Source: Rhodococcus antarcticus (GTDB taxonomy: Bacteria > Actinomycetota > Actinomycetes > Mycobacteriales > Mycobacteriaceae). From it: a DNA stretch of 64,000 nt. The position numbers were made by a program, and so were the translations under genes. This document shows, one piece after another, positions 54,857 through 64,000 of the stretch (position 1 is the stretch's first letter; each line of letters opens with the position of its first letter). The DNA is taken from contig NZ_CP110615.1 of the NCBI RefSeq assembly GCF_026153295.1, forward strand, positions 2,542,001 to 2,606,000, in the 5' to 3' direction. Below the pieces are notes generated by a model. That model worked only from the letters and a program-made list of their open reading frames with translations, made no database searches and was not told the DNA's origin.

Positions 54857-57800
54857 TCAGCCGCTGGTGCTGGCCTCAAGGCGGCTGCCCGTGCGGGTCG
54901 AGCGCACGTGCAGCCGGTTGGGGATGCGCTGGCGCAGCTCGTCGACGTGGCTGACCAGCCCCACCACCCGGCCCCCGGCCCGGAGCTCGTCGAGCACGGC
55001 CATCACCTCCTCCAACGTCGACGGGTCGAGGGTGCCGAAGCCCTCGTCGATGAACAGCGTGTCCAGCTGCACGCCGCCGGCCTCGGCCGCCACCACGTCG
55101 GCCAGGCCCAGGGCGAGGCTCAGCGAGGCCACGAACGACTCCCCGCCCGACAGCGTCTTGGTCGAGCGCACCACGCCCGTGTGGTCGTCCAGCACGTCCA
55201 GGCCCAGCCCTCCCCGCCTGCCGTGCGACCCCGCCGCGTCGGAGTGCACGAACTCGTAACGCCCGCCCGACATGCGGGCCAGCCGTGCGCTCGCGGCCAC
55301 CGCGACCTCCTCCAGCCGGGCGGCGAGCACGTAGGAGTGCAGCGACACCTTGCGGCTGTTCTGCCCGCGCCCGGCCACCACGTCGGCCAGGGCCGCCACC
55401 CGGGCGGCCTCCGCCAGCAGCGGCGCGAGCACCGCCAGCCGCTCACGAAGCCGGCCGGTCACCTCCACCACCTGGCCGTGGCGCTGGCGGGCGGTGGCGG
55501 CCGCTCCCTGGGCCGCTCCCCGAGCGAGCTCCGCCTCGGTGGCCACGACCTGCGCCGCCGCCAGCTCGTCGCGCACGGCGGCGGCGTCGAGCTCGCCGAG
55601 CGCCCGGACGTCGGGACCCTCCAGGACGGCCCGGGCCCGGACCTCGGCCTCCCGGGCCCGGTCCAGCCCCTGCTGCAGCTCAGCGGCCCGCGCAGGCTCG
55701 AGCACCGCGGCCACCGCCTGCGGCACGCCGGAGAACCCTTCCTCCTCCGCCATCCGCAGCGCCCGCACCGCACGCTCCCGGGCGACGCCCCGGCTCTGGT
55801 CGGCGGCGGCCCGGGCCGAGACGAGCTTGGCGCCGGTGACGGCGAGCCCGTCGAGGCGGGCCAGGCGCGCACCCACGTCCGGGTCGCTGCCGCGCGCGAG
55901 CGCCAGCCGCTCCCGTGCCGCGGCCGCCCGCTCGACCAGCGCCCGGACCTCGGCCGCCACCGCGGCCAGCTCCTTGCCGTCGACCAGCTCCTGCTGGGCC
56001 AGTCCGTCCGCGGCGAGCTCGAGGGCACGACTGCGCTCCTGGGCGACCGGCAGGGTGGCGGCGAGCCGGAGCGCGGTGGACCTGGCCCCGTCCGCGGCCG
56101 CCAGCACCCGACGGGCCTCCAGCAGGTCCAGCCCGCCGCCCTGCGCCCGCGCGGCGTCGAGCTCCCGCAGCGCCTGGGTTCGGCGCTCCGCGGCCGCGTG
56201 CACGGCCTGGGCACCCGCCTGCTCCTGCTCGTGGGCGCGCTGCTCGTCCTCCTGGCGGACGACGTCCACCGCCGGACGGGCGGGGCGTGGGTGGGTGTGG
56301 GAGCCGCAGACCACGCACGCCTGGCCGTCGTCGAGGTTGCCCGCCAGCTCGGCGGCCATGCCCAGCAGGCGGCGCTCGCGCAGGTCCAGCCAGTGCTCAC
56401 GGCTCGCCTGGTGCCCCGCGACCGCGACCGTGTGCGCCCGCTCGGCCTCGGCGTCCGCGCGCTCCAGGGGCAGCACCCGCTCGGCGGCTGCCGCCGCGGC
56501 GCGGGCGCGGTCCCACGCCTGCTCCAGCTCACCCAGCGCGTCCTGCGCGCGCTGGGCCCGGCTCAGCGCCGACTCGGCCACCTCACGCTCCACGGGCAGC
56601 TCGCGGCGGCGCTCCTCGACCTGCGCGAGCCGCCCGCGCAGCGCGGTCGAGCGGGCCTCGAGCTCGAGCACGTGGGCCTCGTCGGCCGTGGTGGCGCCGG
56701 CGAGGTCGACGAGCTCGGCGAGGCGACCGACCTCCGCCCGCCACCCGGCGCAGGCCGCCTCGAGGTCGGGGCCGGGAGGCAGGTCGAACAGGGTGGAGGG
56801 CGCACCCTCGCCGCCGACGTCGAACAACCAGGGACTCTCCGGCTCACGACCCCCGGTGCGCTCGAGCACCTCGGCACCGTCCGGGTCGTCGCCGAGTGCG
56901 GCGGCCAGCACGGACGCCTCGTGCTCGGCACGGTCGGCCGACACCTGGGCCGTGGCCGCGTCGCGCGCCGCCGCGGCCACCCCGGCGGCACGGCCGGCGG
57001 CCCGCAGCGACACCGCCGTCGCCTCCCGCTCGACGCTGTGCTCGGCCAGGTTCGCCAGCTGGCCCAGGGCCTCGTCGCGGCGCAGCACCTGCTGGGCGCG
57101 CACCCGGGCGACGTCGAGGGCACCCGTCGCGGTGCCGGCGAGCAGCTGGGCCCGCGCCACCCCGGCCTCGGAGCGGTCCTGCTCCGCCGCGGCCATCCCC
57201 AGCAGGGACTCCGCCCACGCCGTCACCTCACCGTCCGCAGCGGCGACCTCCTCGACCCCGGCGGCAGTGCCCAGCCGTCCCAGCAGGACGTCCACCTCGT
57301 GGCTGCCCTCCTCCACCGCGGCCGAGCTGCGGCGGCGGCGCTCGGCCAGCCACGCCTCGGCCCCGCCGAAGCGAGCGGTGTCGAACAGCCTGGCCAGCAG
57401 GACCGCGCGCTCGTCAGTGCCCGAGCGGAGGAAGCGCGCGAACTCGCCCTGCGGGAGCAGCACCACCTGGAAGAACTGGTCGGCGCTCATCCCCAGCAGC
57501 CGCTCGACCTCCCTGGCCACCTCGTCGATGCGGGTGACGCCCTCGCGGCCCGGATCGTCCAGCCACACCAGGGAGGCCCGGGCGTTCTCCGTGGTCGTCC
57601 CGCCGCCGCGCTTCTTCGCCCGCAGGTGCTCGGGGCTGCGGTCCAGCCGCAGGCGGCGCCCCCCCACGCTCAGCTCGAGCTCGACGCGGGGAGTCGCGCC
57701 GTCGGGTGCGTGGTCGCTGAGCAGCCGCCGCCCGTCCACGTCCTGGCGGGCGCCGGGCAGCTTGCCGAACAGGGCGAAGGCCACGGCGTCGAGCACGGTG

Positions 57801-57925
57801 GTCTTGCCGGCCCCGGTGGGCCCGTGCAGCAGGAACAGCCCGTCCGCACCGAGCGCGTCGAAGTCGACCTCCTCGGTGCCGGCGAACGGGCCGAACGCGG
57901 TGACCCGCAGTGCGTGCAGCCTCAT
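54857..57925 (-). CDS. sbcC: SbcC, SMC-like ATPase subunit of the SbcCD nuclease
   Basis: Protein of 1022 residues. Walker A GPTGAGKTT is at 35-43 and FFQVVLLPQGEFARFL (Q-loop region) near 147-162. Two long Ala/Glu/Arg-rich coiled coils flank the zinc hook CVVC (about 536-539). The C-terminal signature is KTLSGGESFVASLSLALGLA near 925, and Walker B is LFIDEGFGTLD near 958. With SbcD it opens hairpin and blocked DNA ends. The ATG overlaps the sbcD stop (ATGA). Confidence 0.94.
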   Translation of the reverse strand: MRLHALRVTAFGPFAGTEEVDFDALGADGLFLLHGPTGAGKTTVLDAVAFALFGKLPGARQDVDGRRLLSDHAPDGATPRVELELSVGGRRLRLDRSPEHLRAKKRGGGTTTENARASLVWLDDPGREGVTRIDEVAREVERLLGMSADQFFQVVLLPQGEFARFLRSGTDERAVLLARLFDTARFGGAEAWLAERRRRSSAAVEEGSHEVDVLLGRLGTAAGVEEVAAADGEVTAWAESLLGMAAAEQDRSEAGVARAQLLAGTATGALDVARVRAQQVLRRDEALGQLANLAEHSVEREATAVSLRAAGRAAGVAAAARDAATAQVSADRAEHEASVLAAALGDDPDGAEVLERTGGREPESPWLFDVGGEGAPSTLFDLPPGPDLEAACAGWRAEVGRLAELVDLAGATTADEAHVLELEARSTALRGRLAQVEERRRELPVEREVAESALSRAQRAQDALGELEQAWDRARAAAAAAERVLPLERADAEAERAHTVAVAGHQASREHWLDLRERRLLGMAAELAGNLDDGQACVVCGSHTHPRPARPAVDVVRQEDEQRAHEQEQAGAQAVHAAAERRTQALRELDAARAQGGGLDLLEARRVLAAADGARSTALRLAATLPVAQERSRALELAADGLAQQELVDGKELAAVAAEVRALVERAAAARERLALARGSDPDVGARLARLDGLAVTGAKLVSARAAADQSRGVARERAVRALRMAEEEGFSGVPQAVAAVLEPARAAELQQGLDRAREAEVRARAVLEGPDVRALGELDAAAVRDELAAAQVVATEAELARGAAQGAAATARQRHGQVVEVTGRLRERLAVLAPLLAEAARVAALADVVAGRGQNSRKVSLHSYVLAARLEEVAVAASARLARMSGGRYEFVHSDAAGSHGRRGGLGLDVLDDHTGVVRSTKTLSGGESFVASLSLALGLADVVAAEAGGVQLDTLFIDEGFGTLDPSTLEEVMAVLDELRAGGRVVGLVSHVDELRQRIPNRLHVRSTRTGSRLEASTSG

Positions 57926-59064
57926 CGACGGTCCGCGGCGTGCTCCGCCGCGCGCAGGCCCTCGGTGACGAGCTCGGACTCCCACGCCTGCGGTGCGCCG
58001 CGCACGTCGGTGAGGAACGAGTCCACGACCTGCGCGTCGCTGCGACCGCGCACCTTCTCGGCGTAGCGCAGGGCTCCGGCGGAACCCGGGCGCTGCCACT
58101 CCAGGTGCACGGCGTGCGGGAAGCGGACCTGCAACCTGCGCATCGCGTCCAGCGGCCGGACCGGATCCGTCAGCACGGCCGAGACGTAGTGGTCCTCCGC
58201 GGCGGTGTGCGCCGGGTCGGCGAGCAGGCCCGGCAGGGGCCCGGTGAGCTGGCTGAGCCCGCGGACCACCGGCAGGTCGACCCGCTGCACCTGCTCGAGA
58301 CCGTGCGGGCCGAGGTCCACGAGCCACACCGCCTTGCGGTGGCTGCGCTCCCCGAAGGAGTACGGCAGCGGGCTGCCCGAGTAGCGGACGCGCTCGCTGA
58401 GCACCTGCGGGGAGTGCAGGTGCCCCAGCGCCACGTAGTCGACGCCGTCGAACACCCCCGCCGGAACGGTCTCGACCCCGCCCACGGAGATGGTCCGCTC
58501 GCTGCCGGTGGCCTCACCGCCGACGACGAAGGCGTGCGCGAGCACCACGCTGCGCACCCCGGGCCGAGCGGCGAGGTCGGCCCGCACCCGGTCCATGGCC
58601 ACCCCGAGCACGTCGGCGTGGCTGCGCGCCCCCGGCTCGCCCAGCGCGTGGCGGGCGGTGTCCGGCTCCAGGAACGGCAGGCCGTACACCGCGACCTCCC
58701 CGTGGGTGTCGGAGAGCAGGACGGGCACGTCGAGCTCGGCGGTGCGGGTGCGCAGGTGCAGCCCGCCCGCGGCGGCGAAGGAGGCGGCCGCGCCGAGGCG
58801 GGTGGCGGAGTCGTGGTTGCCGGGGGTGGCGACGATGACGGCCCCGGCCGCCCTGATCTGCTCGAGCGCACGGGTGCAGACCTCCACGGAGCCCGCGTTG
58901 GGGACCGCGCGGTCGTAGACGTCCCCCGCGACGAGCACCACGTCCACCCCGTGGGCGGCCACCAGCCCGGCCAGCTGCTCCAGGGCGCGCGCCTGGTCGT
59001 CGAGCAGGTCCGTCCCGTGGAACGTCCGCCCGACGTGCCAGTCGGAGGTGTGCAGCAGCCGCAT
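57922..59064 (-). CDS. sbcD: SbcD, Mn-dependent exonuclease subunit
   Basis: Calcineurin-like phosphoesterase of 380 residues. Metal motifs are SDWHVGR (7-13), GDVYDR (near 47-52), GNHD (near 82-85), and ALGHLH near 218-223. A capping domain follows. It is the first gene of the sbcDC operon. The ATG at 59064 is six bases after TACGTT (complement of 59071-59076), so the mRNA should be leaderless, with a PafBC-like element at the proper distance upstream. Confidence 0.95.
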   Translation of the reverse strand: MRLLHTSDWHVGRTFHGTDLLDDQARALEQLAGLVAAHGVDVVLVAGDVYDRAVPNAGSVEVCTRALEQIRAAGAVIVATPGNHDSATRLGAAASFAAAGGLHLRTRTAELDVPVLLSDTHGEVAVYGLPFLEPDTARHALGEPGARSHADVLGVAMDRVRADLAARPGVRSVVLAHAFVVGGEATGSERTISVGGVETVPAGVFDGVDYVALGHLHSPQVLSERVRYSGSPLPYSFGERSHRKAVWLVDLGPHGLEQVQRVDLPVVRGLSQLTGPLPGLLADPAHTAAEDHYVSAVLTDPVRPLDAMRRLQVRFPHAVHLEWQRPGSAGALRYAEKVRGRSDAQVVDSFLTDVRGAPQAWESELVTEGLRAAEHAADRR

Positions 59065-59070
59065 GGACCG

Positions 59071-59145
59071 AACGTAGGCGAGGAGCCCGACAGTTCCCGC
59101 GCGGCGCGCACCGCACCCGGAACTGTCGGACCTCCGCGGCACCCT
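59071..59145. promoter_or_regulatory. symmetric divergent promoter of sbcDC and rmuC, PafBC-like
   Basis: Perfect 11-bp inverted repeat: CCGACAGTTCC (59087-59097) and GGAACTGTCGG (59119-59129). To the left, minus strand, CTGTCGGGC, then eight bases, then TACGTT, then six bases to the sbcD ATG. To the right, plus strand, CTGTCGGAC, eight bases, CACCCT (59140-59145), seven bases, the rmuC ATG. The mycobacterial damage promoter is TTGTCRGTG-N8-TANNNT. Confidence 0.6.
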
Positions 59146-59152
59146 GGGACCC

Positions 59153-60316
59153 ATGGACCCCCTCACCGCGCTCGGCCTGCTCGTGGCGCTGCTCCTCGGC
59201 GTCGTCCTGGGCTGGTACGTCCACGCCGCCCGCACCGGCGAGCGCCTGGCCAGGGCCGAGGCCGAGCTGGCGGCGGGCCGGGCCAACGAGGCCACCGTGC
59301 GGCGCTCGCTGGAGCTGCTCACCGAGGACTCGGCGCGGCGCTCCTCGGGCGCGGTCGGTGAGCAGGTGGCCGGGGTGGTCGGGCCGCTGCGGGAGGCGGT
59401 CGGCCGCCTCGCCGAGCACGTCGAGCGGGTGGAGCGCACCCGGGTGGACGCCTACGCGGGGCTGCGCGAGCAGGTGGCCGGCATGCACCGCACCTCCGAG
59501 CACCTCACCGCCCAGACCAGCCAGCTCGTCACCGCGCTGCGGGCGCCCCAGGTCCGCGGCCGCTGGGGCGAGCTGCAGCTCGAGCGGGTCGTCGAGCTCG
59601 CCGGCATGGTCGAGCACTGCGACTTCGACACCCAGGTCACCGGGACCGTGGACGGCGCCGACGGGCCGGTGGCGGTCCGGCCGGACATGGTGGTCCGCCT
59701 GGCGGGTGGACGGCAGGTGGTGGTGGACGCCAAGGTGCCCTTCGCCGCCTACCTGCAGGCGGTGGAGGCCGGGGACGAGGCCGAGCACCGGGCCCACCTG
59801 GTCCGCCACGCCCGGGCCCTGCGCGCGCACGTCGACGCCCTCGCCGCCAAGGCCTACTGGCGGGCGTTCGAGCCCAGCCCCGAGTTCGTGGTGCTGTTCG
59901 TCCCCGGCGACCCGTTCCTCGAGGCCGCCCTGGTCGCCGACCCGGAGCTGCTGGAGCACGCCTTCGCCCGCAACGTCGTCATCGCCACCCCCACCACCCT
60001 CATCGCGCTGCTGCGCACGGTGGCGCACTCCTGGCGGCAGGAGTCGCTGTCCCGGGAAGCCGCCGCCATCCACGCGCTCGGCCGTGAGCTGCACGCCCGC
60101 CTGTCCACCGTCGGCACCCACCTCGACCGGCTCGGCAGCCAGCTCGGGCGCACCGTCGAGTCCTTCAACGCCACCGTCAGCTCGATGGAGAGCCGGGTGC
60201 TCGTCACCGCGCGCCGGCTCAGCGAGATGCAGATCGGTGACGGCGAGGCGCCGCAGGTGCAGCAGGTCGACCACACGCCCCGCAGGGTCCAGGCGGCCGA
60301 CCTGCTGCCCCGCTGA
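59153..60316 (+). CDS. rmuC: RmuC-family DNA recombination protein
   Basis: Protein of 387 residues. An N-terminal membrane helix (about 6-24) is followed by a coiled coil (about 30-125) and the RmuC PD-(D/E)xK-like domain, with RGRWGELQLERVVELAGM (135-152), RPDMVVRLAGG near 178 and VVDAKVPF near 191-198 carrying the D and K residues. It limits rearrangement at inverted repeats. It is divergent from sbcD, which acts on the same structures, and the two share a symmetric promoter. Confidence 0.94.
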   Translation: MDPLTALGLLVALLLGVVLGWYVHAARTGERLARAEAELAAGRANEATVRRSLELLTEDSARRSSGAVGEQVAGVVGPLREAVGRLAEHVERVERTRVDAYAGLREQVAGMHRTSEHLTAQTSQLVTALRAPQVRGRWGELQLERVVELAGMVEHCDFDTQVTGTVDGADGPVAVRPDMVVRLAGGRQVVVDAKVPFAAYLQAVEAGDEAEHRAHLVRHARALRAHVDALAAKAYWRAFEPSPEFVVLFVPGDPFLEAALVADPELLEHAFARNVVIATPTTLIALLRTVAHSWRQESLSREAAAIHALGRELHARLSTVGTHLDRLGSQLGRTVESFNATVSSMESRVLVTARRLSEMQIGDGEAPQVQQVDHTPRRVQAADLLPR

Positions 60317-60421
60317 GCGGTGGCCGGTTCGTCCCGGCCGCCCGAACCCGGGGCCAGCAACGCCCGGGCCGCGCCGCGTGGTCGGGGTCGCCCGGCCAGG
60401 TCGACGGCTACTCTCGGCTGC

Positions 60422-60967
60422 GTGACGATCTCCGGCCAGCCCCACGACGGGGTCCCCCTGGACGAGCGCTCGGTGGTCGCCGCCCGGCGGGGCATCCCGT
60501 GGTGGGCCGCCGTGCTGCTGGCCTTCGCCGCCACCGGCCTCGGCATCGCCATCGACCTCGGGCGGGGGGACACGCTGACGCGGGTGTTCCTCGCCTTCTA
60601 CGCGGTGGGGTGCGTGGTCGCCGTGCTGGCCGTCATGCGTCGCGGCATCTTCGCGGCCATGGTGCAGCCACCGCTCATCCTCGCCATCGCGGTCCCCGTG
60701 GTGGTCAAGCTCCTCGGCAGCGGGTCCACCGGCGGCCTGCGCAACGAGGTCATCACCCTGGCGCTGCCCCTGGTCAACGGCTTCCCGACCATGGCCGTGA
60801 CCACCGCGGTCACCGTCGGCCTGGGCATCGTCCGGCTCGTGGTCACCCGGAACCCCGGATCGGCGCGGACGCACCGCCGCCCGTCCGCCGCCGGGGACGC
60901 CGACGACCAGGTGACCACCAGGCCCTCCCGGTCCGCGGCCGGGCGCTCGCAGCGCAGCCCCCGCTAG
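60422..60967 (+). CDS. DUF6542-like membrane protein
   Basis: Protein of 181 residues with four helices (about 23-40, 48-65, 72-90 and 105-130) and a basic, disordered tail. RGIPWWAAVLLAFAATGLG and VNGFPTMAVTTAV resemble the actinobacterial DUF6542 domain, as I recall it. GTG 60422 is seven bases after TACTCT (60409-60414), so probably leaderless. It is convergent with ispH, only eight bases apart. Function unknown. Confidence 0.8.
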   Translation: MTISGQPHDGVPLDERSVVAARRGIPWWAAVLLAFAATGLGIAIDLGRGDTLTRVFLAFYAVGCVVAVLAVMRRGIFAAMVQPPLILAIAVPVVVKLLGSGSTGGLRNEVITLALPLVNGFPTMAVTTAVTVGLGIVRLVVTRNPGSARTHRRPSAAGDADDQVTTRPSRSAAGRSQRSPR

Positions 60968-60975
60968 CTAGCCCG

Positions 60976-61971
60976 TCACCGAGCGGTGCGGGGTGCCCTC
61001 AGCTCGTGGGGCAGGGCGAACACCAGGGTCTCGTTGGCGGTGGTGACGGGCTGGACCTCCCCGTAGCCGCGCTCGGCGAGCCACTCGAGCACCCCGCGCA
61101 CGAGCAGCTCCGGCACCGACGCACCCGAGGTCACCCCCACGGTGCGCACCCCCTGCAGCCACGCCTCGTCGATCTCCCCGGCGTGGTCCACGAGGTGGCT
61201 CGCGCGTGCGCCGGCACCGAGGGCCACCTCGACCAGGCGCACCGAGTTCGAGGAGTTGCGCGAGCCCACCACGACGACGAGGTCGCACTCCGGCGCCATG
61301 GCCTTCACCGCGACCTGGCGGTTCTGCGTGGCGTAGCAGATGTCGTCGCTGGGCGGGTCCTGCAGGCTGGGGAAGCGCTCCCGCAGCCGCTGCACGGTCT
61401 GCATCGTCTCGTCGACGCTGAGAGTGGTCTGCGAGAGCCAGATCACCTTGTTCTCGTCGCGCACGGTCACCCGGTCCACCGACTCCGGCCCGTCGACGAG
61501 CTGGACGTGGTCCGGCGCCTCGCCCGCAGTGCCCTCCACCTCCTCGTGACCCTCGTGGCCGATGAGCAGGATGTCGAAGTCGTCCCGGGCGAACCGCTTG
61601 GCCTCCTGGTGCACCTTGGTCACCAGCGGGCACGTCGCGTCGATGCTGTGCAGGCCCCGCTCGTCGGCCGAGGCCCGCACCGCCGGCGACACGCCGTGCG
61701 CGGAGAACACCACGATCGAGCCCTCGGGCACCTCGTCGGTCTCGTCGACGAAGACCACGCCCGCCTCGCGCAGCGTCTGCACCACGTGCTTGTTGTGGAC
61801 GATCTCCTTGCGGACGTAGATCGGCGCCCCGTGCTGCGCGAGCGCCTGCTCCACGGTCTCCACCGCACGGTCCACGCCGGCGCAGTAGCCACGGGGCTCG
61901 GCCAGCAGGACCCGCTTGGACGTGCCGTCGTCGCGTCGTCCGACCATCCCGAGGCTCACATCGACAGACAT
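60976..61971 (-). CDS. ispH: IspH (LytB), HMBPP reductase
   Basis: Iron-sulfur enzyme of 331 residues that makes IPP and DMAPP from HMBPP, the last step of the MEP isoprenoid pathway. The three cluster cysteines are Cys30 in RGYCAGV, one in DATCPLV near 122, and one in DICYATQNR near 218. HGVSP and the His-rich GHEGHEE segment also fit. The C-terminus is normal. TACCCT (complement of 61978-61983) is six bases before the ATG, so the mRNA is probably leaderless. Confidence 0.96.
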   Translation of the reverse strand: MSVDVSLGMVGRRDDGTSKRVLLAEPRGYCAGVDRAVETVEQALAQHGAPIYVRKEIVHNKHVVQTLREAGVVFVDETDEVPEGSIVVFSAHGVSPAVRASADERGLHSIDATCPLVTKVHQEAKRFARDDFDILLIGHEGHEEVEGTAGEAPDHVQLVDGPESVDRVTVRDENKVIWLSQTTLSVDETMQTVQRLRERFPSLQDPPSDDICYATQNRQVAVKAMAPECDLVVVVGSRNSSNSVRLVEVALGAGARASHLVDHAGEIDEAWLQGVRTVGVTSGASVPELLVRGVLEWLAERGYGEVQPVTTANETLVFALPHELRAPRTAR

Positions 61972-62046
61972 GTCCCCAGGGTACGGCGGCAGCGCCCACG
62001 GGGCCGTCGCGTCGCTCCTGTCGGGGTTGTGAGGCAGGCTGGGGCC

Positions 62047-62658
62047 ATGCCTCGCCTGCCTCTCGTCGTCCGGGTCGCCGCCGGTCTCGCCGCCACCGCG
62101 GTGGACGAGGTGCGCAGCCTGCCCTCCACCGTGGTCTCGCTGCCCGTCACCGCCGTCAGCCAGGTGCTGCAGAGCTACATGCGCACCCAGCAGCAGGTCA
62201 CGGCGCTGGCCATCCGCGGCGACGAGCTCCTCAGCTTCCTCACCCCGGGCCAGGAGCAGCCGGAGTGGGCGACCTTCGACGAGGACGACCACCCGCCGGT
62301 GGCCACCCCGCCCGCGGGCCGCCCGAGCAGCGCGGGTCGCTTCGCGCTGTACTCCCAGGTCCCCGAGGACGTGGAGACCTCCGCCACAGCCAACCGCAGG
62401 ACCGCGACGAGGGGGGTGGGCCCGGCGGGCAGAGCCACCCCGAACACCGCCCGGCGCAAGGCCGAGAAGGCCGCCGAGGTGCCGCGCGCCCCGCTGCCGG
62501 GCTACGACGCGATGACCCTGGCCCAGCTCCGCGCCCGCCTGCGCACGCTCTCGCTCACCGAGCTGGAGGACCTGCTGCTGCACGAGCGGGCCGCCCAGGC
62601 CCGGGCCCCGTTCCTCACGATGCTGTCCAACCGGATCGCCACGGTCCGCTCGCAGTGA
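62047..62658 (+). CDS. lipid-droplet-associated-type protein
   Basis: Protein of 203 residues. The N-terminal [25 protein letters not shown] and [32 protein letters not shown] look like an amphipathic lipid-binding helix region (about 1-60). A disordered Pro/Thr-rich middle follows, then a short C-terminal helix pair ([20 protein letters not shown]). It resembles the Rv1109c-type protein that lies beside lytB2 and xseA in mycobacteria and is annotated, to my memory, as lipid-droplet associated. It is transcribed ahead of xseA. Confidence 0.78.
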   Translation: MPRLPLVVRVAAGLAATAVDEVRSLPSTVVSLPVTAVSQVLQSYMRTQQQVTALAIRGDELLSFLTPGQEQPEWATFDEDDHPPVATPPAGRPSSAGRFALYSQVPEDVETSATANRRTATRGVGPAGRATPNTARRKAEKAAEVPRAPLPGYDAMTLAQLRARLRTLSLTELEDLLLHERAAQARAPFLTMLSNRIATVRSQ

Positions 62659-62671
62659 GCGCACCCACCCG

Positions 62672-63943
62672 GTGACCACCCCCAGCACCGCGGAGCAGCC
62701 GTGGCCCGTGCGCACCGTCTCGCTCAAGGTGCAGCAGTGGATCTCCCGGCTGGGTGACGTCTGGGTGGAGGGTCAGCTCACCCAGGTCAACGCCCGCCCC
62801 GGCACGGCCACCGCGTTCCTCGTGCTGCGGGACCCGGCCGCCGACATCTCGCTCACCCTCACCTGCTCCCCGCGCCTGCTGACCGGCAGCCCGGTCCCGC
62901 TGACCGAGGGCAGCCGCGTCGTGGTGCACGGCAGCCCCACGTTCTTCGCCGGTCGGGGCACCTTCTCGCTCAAGGTGGACGCGATCCGCCCCGTCGGGAT
63001 CGGCGAGCTCCTCGCCCGCCTCGAGCGCCTGCGCCAGCTGCTGGACGCCGAGGGCCTGTTCGACCCGCGAATGAAGCGGCCGCTGCCCTTCCTGCCCCGC
63101 ACCGTGGGGCTCGTCACCGGCCGGGCCTCGGCGGCCGAGCGCGACGTGCTCAGCGTGGCAGCCCAGCGCTGGCCCGCCGTCCGCTTCGCAGTCCGCAACA
63201 CCGCCGTGCAGGGGCCCACCGCCGTGCCGCAGATCCTCACCGCCCTGGCCGAGCTGGACGCCGACCCGCACGTCGACGTCATCGTCATCGCCCGTGGTGG
63301 CGGCAGCGTGGAGGACCTGCTGCCCTTCTCCGACGAGACGCTGTGCCGCGCGGTGGCCCGCTGCACCACCCCGGTGGTCAGCGCCATCGGCCACGAGCCG
63401 GACAACCCGCTGCTCGACCACGTCGCCGACGTCCGCGCCGCCACCCCCACCGACGCCGCCAAGCGGGTGGTGCCCGACGCCGTGGCGGAGACGGCCGGCG
63501 TCCGCGAGCTCCGGGCCCGCAGCCGGGCGGCCCTGGTGGCCTGGGTGCACCGCGAGGAGCGGGGGCTGGCCCAGCTGCGCAGCCGCCCCGTGCTCGCGGA
63601 CCCGCTGCGCGCCCTCGACGCCCGTGCCGATGAGGTCCAGCGGCTGCGGACCACCGCGCGGCGCGACGTCCGGCGCCACCTCGACACCGCCGACACCGCG
63701 ACCGCGCACCTGCGGGCCCGGCTGAGGACGCTCGGACCGGCCGCCACCCTGGCCCGGGGCTACGCGGTGGTGCAGCGGGTGGACGGCACCGGCGCGCACG
63801 TGCTGCGCTCCACGGCCGACGCCCCACCCGGCACCACGCTCCGCGTCCGGGTCGCCGACGGCGCGGTCCACGCGACCACCACGCTGACCACCGACCCACC
63901 GCCGACCCCCGCGGACGGCGCCCAGCAGCAGGAGGACCGATGA
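62672..63943 (+). CDS. xseA: exodeoxyribonuclease VII large subunit
   Basis: Protein of 423 residues. An OB-fold (about 15-110, [25 protein letters not shown]) is followed by the catalytic domain with [15 protein letters not shown] near 146-160, [17 protein letters not shown] near 207-223, and [28 protein letters not shown] near 237-264. It degrades single-stranded DNA with XseB. GTG start 13 bases after the preceding stop. Its own stop overlaps the xseB start (ATGA). Confidence 0.96.
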   Translation: MTTPSTAEQPWPVRTVSLKVQQWISRLGDVWVEGQLTQVNARPGTATAFLVLRDPAADISLTLTCSPRLLTGSPVPLTEGSRVVVHGSPTFFAGRGTFSLKVDAIRPVGIGELLARLERLRQLLDAEGLFDPRMKRPLPFLPRTVGLVTGRASAAERDVLSVAAQRWPAVRFAVRNTAVQGPTAVPQILTALAELDADPHVDVIVIARGGGSVEDLLPFSDETLCRAVARCTTPVVSAIGHEPDNPLLDHVADVRAATPTDAAKRVVPDAVAETAGVRELRARSRAALVAWVHREERGLAQLRSRPVLADPLRALDARADEVQRLRTTARRDVRRHLDTADTATAHLRARLRTLGPAATLARGYAVVQRVDGTGAHVLRSTADAPPGTTLRVRVADGAVHATTTLTTDPPPTPADGAQQQEDR

Positions 63944-64000
63944 CCGAGACCGCGGTGGCCGAGCTGGGCTACGAGCAGTGCCGCGACGAGCTCGTGGAGG
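63940..64000 (+). CDS. xseB: exodeoxyribonuclease VII small subunit, start only
   Basis: The first 20 codons are visible ([20 protein letters not shown]), in line with XseB, whose usual start ends in ...YEQARDELV. The ATG overlaps the xseA stop as ATGA and GGAGG lies five bases upstream. The rest lies beyond the window. Confidence 0.9.
   Translation, partial: MTETAVAELGYEQCRDELVE

Noticed and set aside
54908-58066. A 1052-codon plus-strand frame across sbcC and sbcD
   Set aside because: Antisense shadow of GC-rich coding DNA; sbcC and sbcD are unmistakable on the other strand.
59065-59152. LexA (SOS) box between sbcD and rmuC
   Set aside because: No match to the GAAC-N4-GTTC pattern of Gram-positive LexA boxes; the palindrome is AACTGTCGG-type with a 21-base spacer.

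Overview
This window comes from a very GC-rich actinobacterium. The signs are mycothiol synthesis (mshB), coenzyme F420 synthesis (fbiC), frequent GTG starts, GTGA/ATGA start-stop overlaps, and many promoters whose -10 hexamer lies 6-8 bases before the start codon (leaderless mRNAs). The order typA-lpqW-mshB-membrane protein-fbiC on one strand, and the ychF / ispH / lipid-droplet-type protein / xseA-xseB neighbourhood, match what I remember of the Mycobacterium tuberculosis chromosome, so the Mycobacteriales-Pseudonocardiales branch is likely. The genus cannot be read from the sequence.

Layout. 1-6190 (minus): typA, then lpqW-mshB-membrane protein-fbiC as a tightly overlapped operon. 6400-6565: a 48-residue Cys/Lys-rich protein under a DtxR/IdeR-like iron box. 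6570-11180 (minus): a TPP-riboswitch-controlled thiamine-type ABC transporter followed by a NUDIX protein. 11210-31092: mixed housekeeping and metabolic genes, including pterin carbinolamine dehydratase, a GT87 mannosyltransferase, CtaG, a drug-type ABC exporter, oxidoreductases, an esterase, an aldehyde dehydrogenase, HrpB, a K+ channel, NhaA, DUF808, DUF4234 and VOC proteins.

30400-40380 is a zone of gene turnover. It holds remnants of an AraC regulator, a GPP34 gene, a PEP-mutase-like gene, an SDR and an amidohydrolase. Set among them are a serine hydrolase, a DUF4041/T5orf172 (GIY-YIG-like) protein and an AbiE-like toxin-antitoxin pair with a 30-bp palindromic operator. It ends in a visibly AT-richer insert with a P-loop NTPase broken by one frameshift, directly beside ychF.

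40389-64000 returns to core genes: ychF; metH behind a SAH-type riboswitch; a six-copy hairpin repeat array; PH-domain, MFS and LCP proteins; DNA alkylation repair (Ada-AlkA fusion plus Ogt); a MarR/dioxygenase pair with two operators; sbcDC and rmuC diverging from a symmetric PafBC-like promoter; ispH; and xseA-xseB.

The strongest leads are regulatory and accessory: the iron box over the tiny Cys-rich gene, the AbiE-like module with its operator, the frameshifted foreign NTPase, the hairpin repeats after metH, the SAH switch that would free the metH ribosome site, and the sbcDC/rmuC divergent promoter. All are read by eye; no database search was possible.
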